From JAEZJZ01 sp050949055 (GTDB lineage Bacteria; Bacillota; UBA994; UBA5500), in the NCBI GenBank assembly GCA_050949055.1, contig JBMNFA010000008.1:89919-153918 (forward strand): DNA of 64,000 nucleotides, given 5' to 3'. Shown here piece after piece: positions 61,717 to 64,000 of the stretch (the stretch's first letter is position 1; the number at the start of each line of letters is the position of its first letter). A model generated the notes under the pieces. That model saw only the letters and a list, made by a program, of their open reading frames with translations. It did not search any database and was not told the origin of the DNA. Position numbers and translations under genes: made by a program.

Positions 61717-62910
61717 CTAGTCCTGGAAGATCTTCTTGATGCGCTCAATGCCCCAATCAAGATCCTCGCGGCTGATCACCAGCGGCGGCGCAAAGCGAAT
61801 CACGTTGTCGTGGGTCTCTTTGCACAGCAGGCCCAACTCCATCAGCCGCTCGCAATAGGGCCGAGCGGCGGTGTGCAGTTCCATGCCAATCCAGAGGCCG
61901 CGGCCCCGCACTTCCTTGATCTGGGGGTGCTCAATTTGGCGCAGCTGCGCAATGAAGTACTCGCCCAGTTGCCGTGAGCGCTCGGGCAGCTGCTCATCAT
62001 CCATTACCTCCAGGGCGGCTATGGCCACCGCACAGGCGAGGGGATTGCCCCCAAAGGTGGAGCCATGGGAACCGGGATTGAACACGCCCAAAATGTCTTT
62101 GTTGGCGGCCACGCAGGAGATGGGGATCACGCCGCCCCCTAAGGCTTTGCCGATGATGTACAGATCCGGCTCAACGTCCTCCCAGTCACAGGCGAAACGC
62201 ATACCGGCCCTGCCCAGACCGGACTGAATTTCATCGGCTGCAAACAGCACATTATGTTCACGGCAGAGGGCGTAAGCCTCCCGCAGGAACCCGGCCGGCG
62301 GGAGGCGCACGCCCGCTTCCCCTTGGATCGGCTCCACCAGGAAGCCGGCGGTGTTGGGTGTGATCACCTGCTTGAGCGCAGCAACTTCCCCATAGGGTAT
62401 CATCTTGATGCCCGGAAGCATCGGCCCAAAGCCGCGCTTATACTCCGGTTCTGAGGATAGGGAGACAGCAGCGATAGTTCGGCCATGAAAATTGCCCTCG
62501 CAGACAATAATCTCTGCCTGATCAGCAGGCACTCCCTTCACGTCGTAAGCCCAGCGGCGGATGGTTTTCAGCGCCGTCTCCACTGCCTCGGCTCCGGTGT
62601 TCATCGGCAGCACCATGTCCTTTTTGGTCAGCTGGCAAACCTTTTGACAGAACGGCCCCAACTGATCGTTGTGAAACGCGCGAGACGTCAACGTCGCCCG
62701 TTCCGCTTGTTTCAACAGCGCTTGCATAATCTTGGGGTGGCGATGGCCAGGGTTGACTGCTGAATAGGCGCTGAGCATGTCCAGATAGCGGTTTCCCTCT
62801 GGATCCTCAACCCATACCCCTTCCGCTTTAGCCACCACTATCGGCAGTGGAAGATAGTTCCGCGCTCCATACTCTTCAGTTAAGGCGATGATCTTCTCTG
62901 ACTGGTTCAC
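61717..62910 (-). CDS. rocD: Ornithine aminotransferase, right copy
   Basis: 397 residues, nine substitutions from the left copy (e.g. E/Q near the N-terminus, R for Q in VISREDL). Start GTG at 62910 after a GGAGGGG. The promoter and palindrome are shared with the left copy, but sequences diverge right after the stop codon. Both copies look functional. Confidence 0.95.
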   Translation of the reverse strand: MNQSEKIIALTEEYGARNYLPLPIVVAKAEGVWVEDPEGNRYLDMLSAYSAVNPGHRHPKIMQALLKQAERATLTSRAFHNDQLGPFCQKVCQLTKKDMVLPMNTGAEAVETALKTIRRWAYDVKGVPADQAEIIVCEGNFHGRTIAAVSLSSEPEYKRGFGPMLPGIKMIPYGEVAALKQVITPNTAGFLVEPIQGEAGVRLPPAGFLREAYALCREHNVLFAADEIQSGLGRAGMRFACDWEDVEPDLYIIGKALGGGVIPISCVAANKDILGVFNPGSHGSTFGGNPLACAVAIAALEVMDDEQLPERSRQLGEYFIAQLRQIEHPQIKEVRGRGLWIGMELHTAARPYCERLMELGLLCKETHDNVIRFAPPLVISREDLDWGIERIKKIFQD

Positions 62911-62947
62911 GCAGGCCCCTCCCTTGAAAATATTTACCATTGACACC

Positions 62948-62976
62948 ATTATAGTTGAACGCTTGGCTGACCACAA
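62948..62976 (-). promoter_or_regulatory. Sigma-A promoter of rocD, right copy
   Basis: Minus strand TTGTGG (62976-62971), 17 bp, TATAAT (62953-62948), as in the left copy. Confidence 0.65.
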
Positions 62977-63031
62977 CCCCTCGAACACGGTATCCTTCGC
63001 TTCCCGAATCATGCATCAGAACGTCTACCCC

Positions 63032-63089
63032 GGACATGGGGACGGTTCTCCTGTCCGGCGCGCCGGACAGGAGAACCGTCCCCATGTCC
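63032..63089. repeat. 58-bp perfect palindrome, outer end of right arm
   Basis: Identical to 15999-16056 (perfect arms, GGCGCGCC centre). Homology between the two arms stops at this element. Confidence 0.95.
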
Positions 63090-63108
63090 GGGCAATGATC
63101 GACCAGGC

Positions 63109-63137
63109 TTGACGTTAGTACCATATGGTATTATAAT
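63109..63137 (+). promoter_or_regulatory. marR promoter with internal operator
   Basis: TTGACG (63109-63114), 17 bp, TATAAT (63132-63137). The spacer contains the perfect palindrome TACCATATGGTA (63119-63130), and GGTACTATA recurs 3' at 63143, so MarR bound here would block polymerase. Confidence 0.75.
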
Positions 63138-63181
63138 CAGACGGTACTATATAGAACTAAAGATGTGAGCGAGAGAAGGTG

Positions 63182-63646
63182 ATGGACATCACAGAATTGA
63201 GCCAGGGCGGTTACCTGGTGGCCAAGGTGCATCAGCTGGCTAACCGCGTCTTTGCCAAGATGCTGAAGGAGTACGGGATTGAGGAGATCAACCCGGCACA
63301 AGGGCGCATTCTGTTTGCCCTCTGGCAGGGGGATGGCATCTCCATCCAGGAGCTGAGCGAGCGCACCTCGCTAAAGAAGACGACCATGAGCAGCATGCTT
63401 AACCGTTTGGAAGCAGGGGGGCATGTCTGGCGTCAGACCTCGCGAGCTGACCGCCGCGAAACGTTGATCTACCTGACAGAGAAGGACCGCCTGATGCGAG
63501 ATCAATACAATCGGGTCTCGGAGCAGATGAGCGAGCTTTTCTATCGCGGCTTGGAGCAGGAGGAGATTATCAGATTCGAGCGGACGCTAGAGCGCATCCT
63601 GGAGAATCTGCTGGTGGCCGAGCAGTCGCAGCGGGCTAGCTATTGA
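63182..63646 (+). CDS. MarR-family transcriptional regulator
   Basis: 154 residues. Winged HTH with GISIQELSERTSLKKTTMSSMLNRLEAGGHV and wing RQTSRADRRETLIYL, flanked by dimerisation helices. Probably represses itself and the PNPOx-type gene 34 bp downstream. The ATG at 63182 follows AGAAGGTG. Confidence 0.92.
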   Translation: MDITELSQGGYLVAKVHQLANRVFAKMLKEYGIEEINPAQGRILFALWQGDGISIQELSERTSLKKTTMSSMLNRLEAGGHVWRQTSRADRRETLIYLTEKDRLMRDQYNRVSEQMSELFYRGLEQEEIIRFERTLERILENLLVAEQSQRASY

Positions 63647-63680
63647 CGGGCAATATTGGATGAATGAGGAGGAAGAGAGT

Positions 63681-64000
63681 ATGAAGGAGCAGGAGATGTG
63701 GCGCAAAGCGGAGCAGTTGGCTGAAAGGTCAGGAATTGCCATGGTGGGGGTGAACGGAGAGGAAGGCTACCCCCATGTCAAGGCGATGTTCAAGGCGGGC
63801 AACGAGGGCCTATCTACCTTCTGGTTCAGCACCAATACATCCTCTCAGCGGGTGCAGTTGCTGAAACAGGACGCCAGGGCCAGCATCTATCTGGTTGATC
63901 AGGAGACGCTAGAAGGTCTGATGCTGGTGGGGGAGATGGACGTGATCAGCGACGATGTGCAGATTAAGCAGCGGTTCTGGTGGGACGGATGTGAGAAGTA
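63681..64000 (+). CDS. Pyridoxamine 5'-phosphate oxidase-like (general stress protein 26 type), cut by window end
   Basis: 107 codons visible from the ATG after GAGGAGGAAGAG. MWRKAEQLAERSGIAMVGVNGEEGYPHVKAM, then LSTFWFSTNTSSQRVQLLK, then ARASIYLVD: the split-barrel flavin-binding fold of PNPOx-like general stress proteins. No stop before the window ends. Follows marR, probably in the same transcript. Confidence 0.85.
   Translation, partial: MKEQEMWRKAEQLAERSGIAMVGVNGEEGYPHVKAMFKAGNEGLSTFWFSTNTSSQRVQLLKQDARASIYLVDQETLEGLMLVGEMDVISDDVQIKQRFWWDGCEK

Larger units (their letters stand above)
47433..63089. repeat. Right arm of the large inverted duplication
   Basis: Mirror of 15999-43279: IS3, TVP38-like, arsR-arsP-thioredoxin, dam, methyltransferase, 2-TM protein, ric, FNR-type gene, hemerythrin, DUF368, then a GntR-ABC cluster, DUF6440 and anchored protein (relics only in the left), then rocD and the palindrome. 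Frameshifts occur in the TVP38-like and FNR-type copies. Confidence 0.88.

Overview
The window (about 55-57% GC by eye) looks like the chromosome of an anaerobic or microaerobic Bacillota (Firmicutes, Clostridia-like). It has strong AGGAGG ribosome sites with many GTG/TTG starts, a four-subunit 2-oxoacid:ferredoxin oxidoreductase, an FprA-type flavodiiron protein, an archaeal-type ProS, a cyclic-di-AMP receptor (DarA/CdaR), a YtrA-type GntR-ABC cluster and a Ric/hemerythrin stress module. No rRNA, tRNA or CRISPR array was recognised.

Left flank, 1-16.0 kb: ordinary chromosome. It holds the end of proS, a patatin-like lipase, a kinase-like membrane-anchored protein, a flavodiiron protein with a clean sigma-A promoter, a PAS histidine kinase followed by a DUF483-like gene, a phosphoesterase, a VanY-type carboxypeptidase, methionine aminopeptidase, a papain-fold protein, a P-loop NTPase leading a korABCD operon, and darA behind a structured leader.

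Core, 16.0-63.1 kb: one large inverted duplication, partly eroded. Read outward from a centre near 45 kb, both arms carry IS3 / TVP38-like protein / ArsR / ArsP-like permease / thioredoxin / Dam methylase / class I methyltransferase / 2-TM protein / Ric / FNR-type regulator / DUF438-hemerythrin / DUF368, and both end in a palindromic repeat plus rocD. From 33.3 to 38.0 kb (left) the coordinates mirror exactly: left + right = 88177 for seven genes. The right arm keeps a GntR-ABC cluster, a DUF6440 gene and an anchored protein. The left arm has only short relics of these, and carries an oligopeptide ABC operon (24.0-29.5 kb) and an ECF sigma/ABC operon (17.5-23.7 kb) in their place. Several right-arm copies are frameshifted while the left copies are intact.

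The centre (43.3-47.4 kb) holds an element bounded by 24-bp inverted repeats that encodes a tyrosine recombinase and a frameshifted IS91-type HUH transposase, then an aldo/keto reductase. The left IS3 is itself split by an IS21-type element with a clear 5-bp target duplication. A family of 58-66 bp palindromes (core GGGGACGGTTCT) lies at the outer ends of both arms, and both IS3 copies are inserted at the same point of such a palindrome.

Functionally, the duplicated core looks like a nitrosative/oxidative-stress and envelope module. An FNR-like regulator (N-terminal cysteines, a cysteine aligned with FNR Cys122, an ETFSR recognition helix) sits beside TGAT-N4-ATCA sites in front of ric and the hemerythrin gene, in both arms. 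The right flank (63.1-64 kb) is a MarR regulator with an operator inside its promoter, and the start of a PNPOx-type gene.
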